This document shows positions 57,651 to 64,000 of a DNA stretch of 64,000 nucleotides, one piece after another. Under the pieces are notes generated by a model that was not told the origin of the DNA, did no database searches, and saw only the letters and a program-made list of their open reading frames with translations. A program made the translations under genes and the position numbers. The DNA is taken from NCBI GenBank assembly GCA_964030785.1, contig OZ034978.1:11839953-11903952 (forward strand), in the 5' to 3' direction. Each line of letters opens with the position of its first letter. Position 1 is the first letter of the stretch. Source of the stretch: Siderastrea siderea (lineage: Eukaryota; Cnidaria; Anthozoa; Scleractinia; Rhizangiidae).

Positions 57651-58610
57651 ATGTTTAGCAGGATGTCCGTCGATGTGAGCTTTGACCCTGTTTCTCCCGC
57701 GCGTCATCCGAATCCAGGTCGGAAGAGAAAATCAACCAAAAGCGTTCCCCCTGAGGAGAAGAAGAAGAAGAATGACCCGGTAGTGACGCCTGAGGACTGT
57801 GATCCTGTGGTCCGCGAGGTGGTGGAAGACACCCGAGCTGCTGTGGAAGACATGATGAAAGAATTGAATGACATGGTGGAGCAAACCATCCAAACATCCC
57901 CGCCTGAATACATGGTGACGAACGTGTATGACAAAGCCCAAGACCTCCTTGCACCCAGTTTGGTGGACTATATCGTATGTCCTTGCCATAACGTGCGTTT
58001 GGAGGCACGTCAATCTCAAAAAGGATGGAAGTATGTGAAATGTCCCATGCAACCTTGTTTGCTGTTTTGTGGTCAAGATCAAGCCCCCAACTATATGAAA
58101 GCCGTGTATAGTCAACCTCATCCAGAAGTGTTGGACATGTGGAGTGGTTTGCAGTGCTTTTGCCGTGAACCCGCCACGCTGCAACAGAGTCATTCCACCC
58201 AGAACCCCGATCGATTGTATGTGAGCTGTTCCAAGAAAAAGTGTGACTTCTTTCGGTGGGCCGATCAACCCATGGGTCCCAAGTACTGGAGTTGGTTTCA
58301 TGACCATCCCCCCAAAAAAGCCGACGCACTCGCCGAACCACCGTTGTCCACCCATGATGCTCAAGGGTATCCCAAGCGTGGGGTAGACATACCAGGCCCT
58401 CCACCCCGAGTGAGAAGGAAAGAGGACGTGGAACGAGACCGTCCCTTGACAGACTATGAGAAACAGTTGTTGCGAGAAATTCAAGATCTCAAAAACCGTC
58501 AAGAAATGATGGTGGCTCCAGCTCCACCGCCACCCAAGTACAGCGACAGTGTAGAGAACTGGCAGAAAGGTTTAGAGACTGTCACCTATGACGGTCGTGG
58601 TCTATTTTAA
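57651..58610 (+). CDS. protein with two GRF-type zinc fingers
   Basis: 319 residues from the first ATG; a second ATG at codon 5 is an alternative start. After a Lys/Arg-rich, NLS-like region (23-40) comes an acidic, probably coiled segment (50-85). Finger 1 uses C110, C112, C131 and C136; finger 2 uses C169, C171, C193 and C198 followed by DFFRW, the conserved end of GRF zinc fingers. GRF fingers bind single-stranded DNA in proteins such as APE2, NEIL3 and TOP3A. The C-terminus has proline-rich parts and a helix around residues 267-285. A single-stranded DNA role in replication of the element is inferred, not shown. TATAAAAAG lies just upstream. Confidence 0.75.
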   Translation: MFSRMSVDVSFDPVSPARHPNPGRKRKSTKSVPPEEKKKKNDPVVTPEDCDPVVREVVEDTRAAVEDMMKELNDMVEQTIQTSPPEYMVTNVYDKAQDLLAPSLVDYIVCPCHNVRLEARQSQKGWKYVKCPMQPCLLFCGQDQAPNYMKAVYSQPHPEVLDMWSGLQCFCREPATLQQSHSTQNPDRLYVSCSKKKCDFFRWADQPMGPKYWSWFHDHPPKKADALAEPPLSTHDAQGYPKRGVDIPGPPPRVRRKEDVERDRPLTDYEKQLLREIQDLKNRQEMMVAPAPPPPKYSDSVENWQKGLETVTYDGRGLF

Positions 58611-58714
58611 GAAAAAGAGAAAAAAAAAGAAAGCGGGGCCGGAAAAAGAGCATGATCGGTCGGGGCGCCGGCATTTTCCAAAATACGCACGCTCTTTTGA
58701 TAACATGACCTGTC

Positions 58715-58722
58715 TATAAAGG
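58715..58722 (+). promoter_or_regulatory. TATA box before the Trp-rich gene
   Basis: TATAAAGG lies 32 bases before the ATG at 58754. AATAAA at 58736-58741 may be the polyadenylation signal of the preceding GRF gene. Confidence 0.5.
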
Positions 58723-58753
58723 TAGATGTGGTACGAATAAAATTAGTTTGACC

Positions 58754-59125
58754 ATGGAGTCGGTGTGGTTGTGTTATGCGTGGGAAGGTGTCTTGTCCCT
58801 GGTGCAATGGCAATGCCATCAAACCCTGTGCCAAATGTTATATGATCACCAACCGGGCGCCAAAATCCCCATTCCCCCTTGTCCCGAGGACACGCATCCT
58901 CTCCACGTCTTTGAAGAAACCCATGTGGACCTCAACCTGTATCGATGGGTGGTGTTTGTCTTATGGTTAAAAGCCCACCCGAACGCGTGGCGATGGTATC
59001 GCATCATTCAAAAGGCGCATCCCAACACCGTCCCTTCCATACCGACCTTGTGGGATGAGTGCCAGAACGTATGGCACCTCGAAAGACCAAACGAACCAAA
59101 CTCGATGTCTCGCAATCATGGTTGA
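58754..59125 (+). CDS. Trp-rich small protein overlapping integrase
   Basis: 123 residues from ATG 58754 (MESVWLCYAWEGVLSLVQWQ), with many Trp, His and Cys residues, a CPEDTHP stretch and a hydrophobic segment YRWVVFVLWLKAHP. The last 55 bases overlap the start of the integrase gene in another frame. It has its own TATA box and its codon use matches the neighbours. No family is recognised; a regulatory or membrane-associated protein is possible. Confidence 0.55.
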   Translation: MESVWLCYAWEGVLSLVQWQCHQTLCQMLYDHQPGAKIPIPPCPEDTHPLHVFEETHVDLNLYRWVVFVLWLKAHPNAWRWYRIIQKAHPNTVPSIPTLWDECQNVWHLERPNEPNSMSRNHG

Positions 59126-60207
59126 ACCGTTACCACGATCCTCGAGCCCCCGGCAGTTTAGGAGGCGTGCAACGGTTTGCCAAGGCCCATCAGATTCCTT
59201 TGAAAAAAGCCCAACGGGTCTTGGAGCGGGATTTGGCCTACACCTTGCATAAACCACGACGTCGTCGTTTTCCCACCGTACCCGTGATCGTGGGAGGTTT
59301 AGACGATCAATGGGTGGCGGATTTGGTAGACGTGCAACCGTTGGCTAAGTATAATCGGGGTATACGATACTTGTTGACCGTCGTGGATGTGTTGTCCAAG
59401 TATGCGTGGGTACAACCGTTGAAAGACAAAACCGGGGTAGCCTTGGTCCATGCCTTTGACAAGATTGTGAAACGACGTCAACCCAATCGATTGCAAACGG
59501 ATCGAGGGAAGGAATTTTATAATCGGACGTTTCAACGATGGCTTGACGAGCAAGGCATTCAACATTTTTCGACGGAAGGGGATGCGAAAGCTAGTATAGT
59601 GGAACGATTTAACCGCACCTTGAAAGAACGGTTGTATCGTTATTTTACCGCGGCCAACACCTTACGCTTTGACGATGTCTTACCCGAGTTGGTGCAAGGC
59701 TATAATGCCACCCGTCATCGAAGTATTGGTATGGCCCCTCAAGACGTGACATGGGACAACGAAGAAGCCGTGTGGAAACGATTGTACAGCAAACGATTGA
59801 AAGGCAAGAAAAAACCTAAATTCAAAGTCGGAGATCGTGTACGTCTCAATAAGATTCATCGTACCTTTGAAAAAGGCTATTTACCCGGTTGGACCGAAGA
59901 AGTGTTTGTGGTGCATCGTGTGGTCCCTGGACCCGTGCCCACCTATAAGATTCACGAATGGGATGATACCCCCGTCCAAGGCACGTTTTATGAAGAGGAT
60001 TTACAAAAAGTCCATGTATCCGACGTGTTTCGGATCGAAAAGGTACTTAAGCGACAAAAAGATCGTTGGTTGGTCAAGTGGAAAGGGTGGCCAGACAAGT
60101 ACAATAGTTGGATAGCAAGCCAAGACGTGACGTCTCTCCAACCACCCAAGAGGAAAAGCCCACCCAAAGAGACAAGTCCACCCAAAAGACGACGACGACG
60201 TGACTAA
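59071..60207 (+). CDS. INT: Polinton integrase (DDE) with C-terminal chromodomain
   Basis: 378 residues from ATG 59071; GTG 59059 and an out-of-frame ATG at 59055 are less suitable starts. The basic N-terminus and a helical region (30-62) precede the retroviral-type core. Catalytic residues are D84 (WVADLVD), D144 (LQTDRGKEF) and E178 (SIVERFNRTL), with 33 residues between the last two. GDRVRLNK begins the C-terminal SH3-like part. A chromodomain (about 320-360, FRIEKVLKRQKDRWLVKWKGW) and a Lys/Pro/Arg tail end the protein. It catalyses insertion of linear element DNA into chromosomes; the chromodomain would direct it to modified histones. The frame is intact. The penton-like gene follows after three bases. 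Confidence 0.95.
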   Translation: MAPRKTKRTKLDVSQSWLNRYHDPRAPGSLGGVQRFAKAHQIPLKKAQRVLERDLAYTLHKPRRRRFPTVPVIVGGLDDQWVADLVDVQPLAKYNRGIRYLLTVVDVLSKYAWVQPLKDKTGVALVHAFDKIVKRRQPNRLQTDRGKEFYNRTFQRWLDEQGIQHFSTEGDAKASIVERFNRTLKERLYRYFTAANTLRFDDVLPELVQGYNATRHRSIGMAPQDVTWDNEEAVWKRLYSKRLKGKKKPKFKVGDRVRLNKIHRTFEKGYLPGWTEEVFVVHRVVPGPVPTYKIHEWDDTPVQGTFYEEDLQKVHVSDVFRIEKVLKRQKDRWLVKWKGWPDKYNSWIASQDVTSLQPPKRKSPPKETSPPKRRRRRD

Positions 60208-60210
60208 ACA

Positions 60211-61251
60211 ATGACGTTCGTCCCCAACTCTTCGTTTTACGTGACGTTGATGAGTCATGCGAGTACCAAAGAGTTTCCTGGGAACAAGAGTCATCATTTC
60301 AGAAACCGATTGCCTAAACCCATTCGATTTATGGGACGAGGATGGATGGTGGGTATGGTGAGTTTATCCTTACCCACCATTCCCGTGGTAGCGGAAGAAG
60401 GAGGCGTGGGCGATTCCCATCCTCTGTTGTACGTACGATGGCACGAACGGGTGCATGACACAGACGATCAAGGGGACGATGTCTGGTGGCATCAACGGCG
60501 CGAACTCTTTGTTTACGGTCGAGATATGAGAAAGGAGATGGCCTCGTCGACGGGATCGCACTTTTTTCATCAACTGGTGTATCGTTACGTGCAAGCCCGT
60601 GCGAAACAAACCGAACCCCTCAACAAATGGGCAGAGAACAATGGTGTCAAATTGTACCCGACCTTTGAATGGACCTCCGAAGGGGATTTGTTGTTGAATA
60701 CCGTCAATGTGGATTACAAAGTGCAAGTGGCACGCGTGGAATGGGGCAGAACCTTGGCCCTGAGAATGGGATGGATTGAACAAGTGTCAACGGGCGTGTA
60801 TCGATTGGGTCCCAATCTCTTACAAGAATTTCATACGGACTCCATTCCCATTCCGTCCGATGTCCTGGATGGCAGCAACAAGCCCGCCTTTTGGAAAGTG
60901 GATGGGGATTATGTGAACTTGAGTATGACCTGTAATTGGCGGTTTGTGAATTTGAACAAGACCTTTCGTCCCTCGTTGGAATTTCCCTCGACACGTCCTT
61001 TGCACGTGTATTGTGATGTAGGCACAAGCAGCATGGTAGGGGGTCGTATCACGGATCTCTTACGAGAAATCAAGTACCAGCCTCAAAACACCACCCACTT
61101 TGAACCTCGACATATTCAATATGTCCCAGTACGCAATGAAGTGGTGGAAATCGTGGAAACCCAGATGGCCGAAACCAATGGGGATCTGGTGAAATTTGGT
61201 GAAGGGCATGCCCTCCTGACCCTCCACTTTAAAAGGGAAGTCGTGGTGTGA
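60211..61251 (+). CDS. penton-like minor capsid protein, copy 1
   Basis: 346 residues. The N-terminus SSFYVTLMSHASTKEFPGN and the C-terminal FGEGHALLTLHF match the pattern of Polinton/adintovirus minor capsid (penton base) proteins, which start FYVTLPS and end with a conserved hydrophobic strand. Late motifs PLHVYCDVGTSS and DLLREIKYQ are shared with copy 2. It should form a single jelly-roll capsomer at capsid vertices. It begins three bases after the integrase stop, so the two may share a transcript. The frame is intact. Confidence 0.8.
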   Translation: MTFVPNSSFYVTLMSHASTKEFPGNKSHHFRNRLPKPIRFMGRGWMVGMVSLSLPTIPVVAEEGGVGDSHPLLYVRWHERVHDTDDQGDDVWWHQRRELFVYGRDMRKEMASSTGSHFFHQLVYRYVQARAKQTEPLNKWAENNGVKLYPTFEWTSEGDLLLNTVNVDYKVQVARVEWGRTLALRMGWIEQVSTGVYRLGPNLLQEFHTDSIPIPSDVLDGSNKPAFWKVDGDYVNLSMTCNWRFVNLNKTFRPSLEFPSTRPLHVYCDVGTSSMVGGRITDLLREIKYQPQNTTHFEPRHIQYVPVRNEVVEIVETQMAETNGDLVKFGEGHALLTLHFKREVVV

Positions 61252-61264
61252 AGAAGAAGACAAA

Positions 61265-62314
61265 ATGTCGTTCTACGTGACGTTACCGAGTCATGCCAAC
61301 CGACGTGAATTTCCCAACAACCAAGCCAATTCCTTCAAGATTCGTTTACCTCAACCGTTACAGCTCACAGGAGGTGGATGGCAAGTGGGGTTGAGTGCCA
61401 TTTCCTTACCGGATGCTCGCGTCAATTTGTATGAGTTGGTGAAGAAAAATGGGTACGTCATGGGGGTGTCCTGGGGCCAAACCTATCCCAAACCGGGTGC
61501 AAAAGACGGGGAAATGACCTCGCGAGTAGACACCGCGCGAAGCATCATCAATGACGTGAAAGATTTGGATTGGGTGGTGGATGGCGTGAGTTTCATGAAA
61601 GCCACCATTGCTCACTTGGAGCAACAACGTATGGAAACGGCCATTCAAGGCGGCCGGTTTACCAATGATCAAGGCAAACACACCTACGTCAAGTTTCGTT
61701 GGGAAGGCGAGGATCTGGTCATCGACAACACCAATATCTGTCATTGCGGCACCAACACGCCAGCCCTGACCATCTACACCAAGTTAGCGCTCAAGATGGG
61801 ATGGTTACGTAAAATTGACAGTGGGTTGATTTTGGGTCCAAACTTACAACAAGAATTCATGGGGGATCAAATCCCCAACATGACAAAACCCGCTGACAAT
61901 GATTGGAACGATGTCACCGACGGTCAGGGGAACGCGGTCTTTTGGACGGTGCGTTCTATTTTACCGGATTATTTACAATTGAGTATGAGTTGTGGGTGGC
62001 GTTTCACCAACTTGAATGTAGCATTTCGGGCGGTGGTGGGTGAACCCACACGATCGTTGCACGTGTACTCCGACGTGGCAGGCAGCACGGTGGTGGGCAA
62101 TCGCGTGACTGATTTGTTGCGTGAAATCCAGTACAAGCGAGAAGCACGCGGCAACCTGTACTTTGAACCGTTGCACATTCAATACATGTCTCTTCGTAAC
62201 GAGGTGGTGGAAATGATTCACGTTCAAGTGGCTGAAACGATTGGTAGAGGAGGAGACTTGGTCAAGTTTGGTGAAGGTCATACCATTGTCACGTTACACT
62301 TCAAAAAGACATAA
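61265..62314 (+). CDS. penton-like minor capsid protein, copy 2
   Basis: 349 residues, paralogous to the preceding gene over its whole length: MSFYVTLPSHANRREFPNN at the start, GGWQVGLSAISLP, SLHVYSDVAGSTVVG, DLLREIQYK, LRNEVVEM and FGEGHTIVTLHF at the end. The central parts are more diverged. It lies 13 bases after copy 1, so the pair arose by tandem duplication and is kept intact. This copy is nearer the usual family pattern (FYVTLPS). Confidence 0.85.
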   Translation: MSFYVTLPSHANRREFPNNQANSFKIRLPQPLQLTGGGWQVGLSAISLPDARVNLYELVKKNGYVMGVSWGQTYPKPGAKDGEMTSRVDTARSIINDVKDLDWVVDGVSFMKATIAHLEQQRMETAIQGGRFTNDQGKHTYVKFRWEGEDLVIDNTNICHCGTNTPALTIYTKLALKMGWLRKIDSGLILGPNLQQEFMGDQIPNMTKPADNDWNDVTDGQGNAVFWTVRSILPDYLQLSMSCGWRFTNLNVAFRAVVGEPTRSLHVYSDVAGSTVVGNRVTDLLREIQYKREARGNLYFEPLHIQYMSLRNEVVEMIHVQVAETIGRGGDLVKFGEGHTIVTLHFKKT

Positions 62315-62349
62315 AAAGGGGGTGGCCAAGGGAGTGTCCCAATGACAAG

Positions 62350-62538
62350 ATGCCCAAGACAAGAGTACGTCGAACGAGACGAAGAAGAAGGCAACGAGGG
62401 GGTTTATTCCCACTGGCGGCCCTCATTCCAGCCTTGATCGCTGGAGGGAAAGCCGTGGCGTTGGGTGCCGCAAGTGGTGCCGCGAGTTACGGGGCTAAAA
62501 AAGGGTTGGAAGCCGCTTTTCGGAAAAGAAGACGATGA
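62350..62538 (+). CDS. short Arg-rich core peptide, adenovirus pX-like
   Basis: 62 residues: an Arg-rich N-terminus (VRRTRRRRRQRGG), a hydrophobic Ala/Gly/Leu segment (LFPLAALIPALIAGGKAVAL) and a basic end (FRKRRR). The arrangement resembles the adenovirus pX (mu) core precursor, and comparable peptides are encoded by adintoviruses next to capsid genes. A CATAAAAAGG box lies 38 bases upstream (62310-62319). It probably condenses DNA in the virion; homology is by composition and layout only. Confidence 0.55.
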   Translation: MPKTRVRRTRRRRRQRGGLFPLAALIPALIAGGKAVALGAASGAASYGAKKGLEAAFRKRRR

Positions 62539-62544
62539 TGACGC

Positions 62545-62553
62545 TATAAAAAG
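62545..62553 (+). promoter_or_regulatory. TATA box before the pVI-like gene
   Basis: TATAAAAAG in the context CGCTATAAAAAG, 50 bases before ATG 62595. The same CGCTATAAAAA string recurs before the major capsid gene. Confidence 0.6.
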
Positions 62554-62594
62554 AGACGAGTCCTGTGACACAAACCAAACGTGAAGACGACACA

Positions 62595-62930
62595 ATGCGT
62601 GGGGGAAGTTTGACACGATTTCGGACCGACGAGTGGTATGATCAACAGGGTCAAAGTGGACAAGGGTTGGTGACGGATCTCTTGCGTGGGGGGTTCCAAG
62701 GCCTTAAAAGCACGCGAAATCCTTTAAAACTGCCTAGTAATATCAAGAGAGGATTGGAAACGGGTTTGACACGAGGTATCAAACGCAAAGCCGAAGACGT
62801 CATTAAAAAAGAAATCACCAAACAAGCCAAGAAAGCGTTGAGTCATAAGAGCGTCAAAGACGCCGTGCGTGTGGCCAGTGCTTTGTTTCCCAAACAAACC
62901 AAACGTGCACGTGATATTTTTGGAGTGTGA
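62595..62930 (+). CDS. basic virion protein, possibly pVI-like
   Basis: 111 residues from ATG 62595 (MRGGSLTRFRTDEWYD). A Gly-rich N-terminal part with LVTDLLRGGFQGLKS is followed by a long Lys-rich amphipathic helix (IKRKAEDVIKKEITKQAKKA) and a basic tail. Position and composition recall adenovirus pVI, which links capsid and core and disrupts membranes; this is an inference from layout. A GTG 30 bases upstream in the same frame is an unlikely start. Confidence 0.5.
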   Translation: MRGGSLTRFRTDEWYDQQGQSGQGLVTDLLRGGFQGLKSTRNPLKLPSNIKRGLETGLTRGIKRKAEDVIKKEITKQAKKALSHKSVKDAVRVASALFPKQTKRARDIFGV

Positions 62931-62932
62931 AC

Positions 62933-63163
62933 ATGGATCCCGTGCCTTCACGACCTCGACGGATTCGTAGTGATCGAGGGTTGTCTCAATGGGGAGGACT
63001 GTATCCATTTTGGAAACTCATGCGACGACAACGTGGTGGATGGTTAAGTCCCGAGGTGATGAGAGTCCCCGGGTTTGATTTGAGACAACGTTTAGCACGA
63101 CGACGACGCTATAAAAACCCCTCACGACGACGACGGGGTACCACTCGACGCCGACGACGTTAA
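62933..63163 (+). CDS. Arg-rich core-like protein
   Basis: 76 residues from ATG 62933 (MDPVPSRPRRIRSDRG), two bases after the previous stop. It has a WGGLYPFWKLM hydrophobic patch, GGWLSPEV, and ends in two Arg clusters (RRRRYKNPSRRRR and TTRRRRR). Protamine-like composition suggests DNA packaging in the particle. A TATA box for the next gene lies inside its 3' coding part. Confidence 0.5.
   Translation: MDPVPSRPRRIRSDRGLSQWGGLYPFWKLMRRQRGGWLSPEVMRVPGFDLRQRLARRRRYKNPSRRRRGTTRRRRR
63110..63117 (+). promoter_or_regulatory. TATA box of the major capsid gene, inside the preceding ORF
   Basis: TATAAAAA in the context CGCTATAAAAA, 56 bases before ATG 63166 and within the coding sequence of the Arg-rich protein. 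Confidence 0.55.
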
Positions 63164-63165
63164 AC

Positions 63166-64000
63166 ATGCCTGACGTGAGTACGCAAACCGCCCCGGCTCA
63201 CGAGCGTTCCGAAGGGACCGTCAACCCTGCATTACGGATTTTCAAGGTGCCACCGACCGACATTAGCATCAATGCCTATCGCATGGTCACCATTCAACCC
63301 ACCACCACGGGTATCAATCCTATGGAATTCATCATTCCAGGGTTGGACGATTTTGTGGATTTGGGACGCAGTTACTTTACCATGGAATTGAGTTTGAAAA
63401 AGGACGATGCCGGGAACTTGGTGGCCAATGAAAAATTGTGGCCCGTCAATAATTTGGCCCATTCCATCATCAAGCAAATTGACTTGCAATTGAATGGCAC
63501 GTTGATAAGTCCTCAATCCGACACTTATCATTACAAAGCTTACCTAGAAACCTTGTTGAATTATGATCGAGAAGATGGCAAGACCGTGTTAGGACCCCAA
63601 GGATGGTACAATCAAGTGGATTTCCCACCCCAATGGACTGCCAACAACACCAACAGTGCGGCACCACATAATGACTACCGGGATCTCCCCGCCAATCACA
63701 AAGGGGCCTTGGCCGCCATGGTAGCTGAAGTGGAAAAGTATGCTGCAGGTCTTACCCACAGTCTGGTGTTTACCCCGCACTTGGAAGTCTTTCATACTGG
63801 CAAACTGTTGGTGCCTGGCATAGAAATCAAGATGAAATTTCATTTCAATGGCCCCAGCCTGTTTTTGAATGGAGTGGGTCTAGCTGGCCGATTGATGGAA
63901 GGGGATGTGAAACTACGGTTTCATCTCTGTCAACTGCGTTTGAATGACGCCATCTACAGGAGTTTGTCTGAAAAAAGACACAATGAAGGAGAAGTGGCGG
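63166..64000 (+). CDS. MCP: major capsid protein, double jelly-roll (partial)
   Basis: Open from ATG 63166 to the window edge, 278 codons with no stop; the C-terminal part is outside. It begins two bases after the stop of the Arg-rich gene. Characteristic blocks are ALRIFKVPPTDISI, IPGLDDFVDLGRSYFTMELS, LWPVNNLAHSIIKQIDLQLN, TLISPQSDTYHYKAYLETLL and LLVPGIEIKMKFHFN. They match the Polinton/adintovirus major capsid family, often annotated in animal genomes as F54H12.2-like. The complete protein is usually several hundred residues longer. It forms the pseudo-hexagonal capsomers of an icosahedral shell. No frame damage is seen in the visible part. Confidence 0.9.
   Translation, partial: MPDVSTQTAPAHERSEGTVNPALRIFKVPPTDISINAYRMVTIQPTTTGINPMEFIIPGLDDFVDLGRSYFTMELSLKKDDAGNLVANEKLWPVNNLAHSIIKQIDLQLNGTLISPQSDTYHYKAYLETLLNYDREDGKTVLGPQGWYNQVDFPPQWTANNTNSAAPHNDYRDLPANHKGALAAMVAEVEKYAAGLTHSLVFTPHLEVFHTGKLLVPGIEIKMKFHFNGPSLFLNGVGLAGRLMEGDVKLRFHLCQLRLNDAIYRSLSEKRHNEGEVA

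Larger units (their letters stand above)
54640..64000. mobile_element. Polinton/Maverick (adintovirus-like) element, left part
   Basis: A dense, G+C-richer block of viral-type genes: DDE integrase with chromodomain, two penton-like proteins, short basic core-like proteins and a major capsid protein. This combination defines Polintons and adintoviruses. The right end lies beyond the window. The left end is not certain; candidates beginning with AG are near 54379 (AGTAGTAAAGTGGG) and 54651 (AGTAGTACGGGGTGTC), and only the right-hand inverted repeat can decide. CCAAT boxes are frequent from 54700 onward. Confidence 0.85.

Noticed and set aside
57655..58502. Two long antisense frames (249 and 256 codons) across the GRF protein gene
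   Set aside because: They have no recognisable domain and mirror the codon bias of the sense gene.

Overview
The window looks like gene-poor, repeat-rich nuclear DNA from a cnidarian, most likely an anthozoan and probably a stony coral. The evidence is TTAA-flanked MITEs, tRNA-like SINE pieces, LINE 3' tails, spliced host exons, a zinc-finger/tyrosine-recombinase gene and a decayed copy of a large anthozoan gene family. The species call rests on remembered repeat and family resemblance, not on a search.

Layout. 1-5.3 kb: mostly non-coding, with a LINE-like tail near 1.6 kb. 5.3-8.1 kb: three 897/897/894-bp tandem units, each largely built of a degenerate palindromic GCAATATTGC-type minisatellite. 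8-21 kb: interspersed repeats, a 2.1-kb and a 0.39-kb TTAA-flanked element, a 157-bp hairpin and one host exon on the minus strand near 17.2 kb. 21.3-24.5 kb: a long intact exon for a tyrosine recombinase with two N-terminal zinc fingers, two C-terminal Myb-like helical blocks and an upstream in-frame Gln/Glu/Asp repeat entered through a splice acceptor. 24.5-36 kb: MITEs, SINE pieces, microsatellites, a LINE 3' end and two near-perfect palindromes. 36.1-38.5 kb: a host gene model of three phase-compatible exons, with a possible last exon at 40.3 kb. 38.5-43.6 kb: three DNA elements (one a 2.17-kb foldback element with a 9-bp target duplication) and a minus-strand host exon at 43.4-43.6 kb. 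44-54.2 kb: sparse candidate exons and a degraded minus-strand gene with frameshifts and stops.

From about 54.6 kb to the right edge the sequence becomes visibly G+C-richer and densely coding. This is the left part of a Polinton/Maverick (adintovirus-like) element. A leftward block (cysteine-rich ORF, circularly permuted YpsA-like SLOG protein, small overlapping ORF) and a rightward block (two-GRF-zinc-finger protein, Trp-rich small protein, DDE integrase with chromodomain, two tandem penton-like capsid proteins, three short basic core-like proteins, double-jelly-roll major capsid protein) diverge from a shared promoter region near 57.5 kb. The major capsid gene runs off the window. The packaging ATPase, protease and DNA polymerase B expected of such elements are not in view and should lie further right. 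Integrase would insert the DNA, the capsid and basic proteins would package it, and the GRF and SLOG proteins are accessory candidates for single-stranded DNA handling and nucleotide-based signalling.
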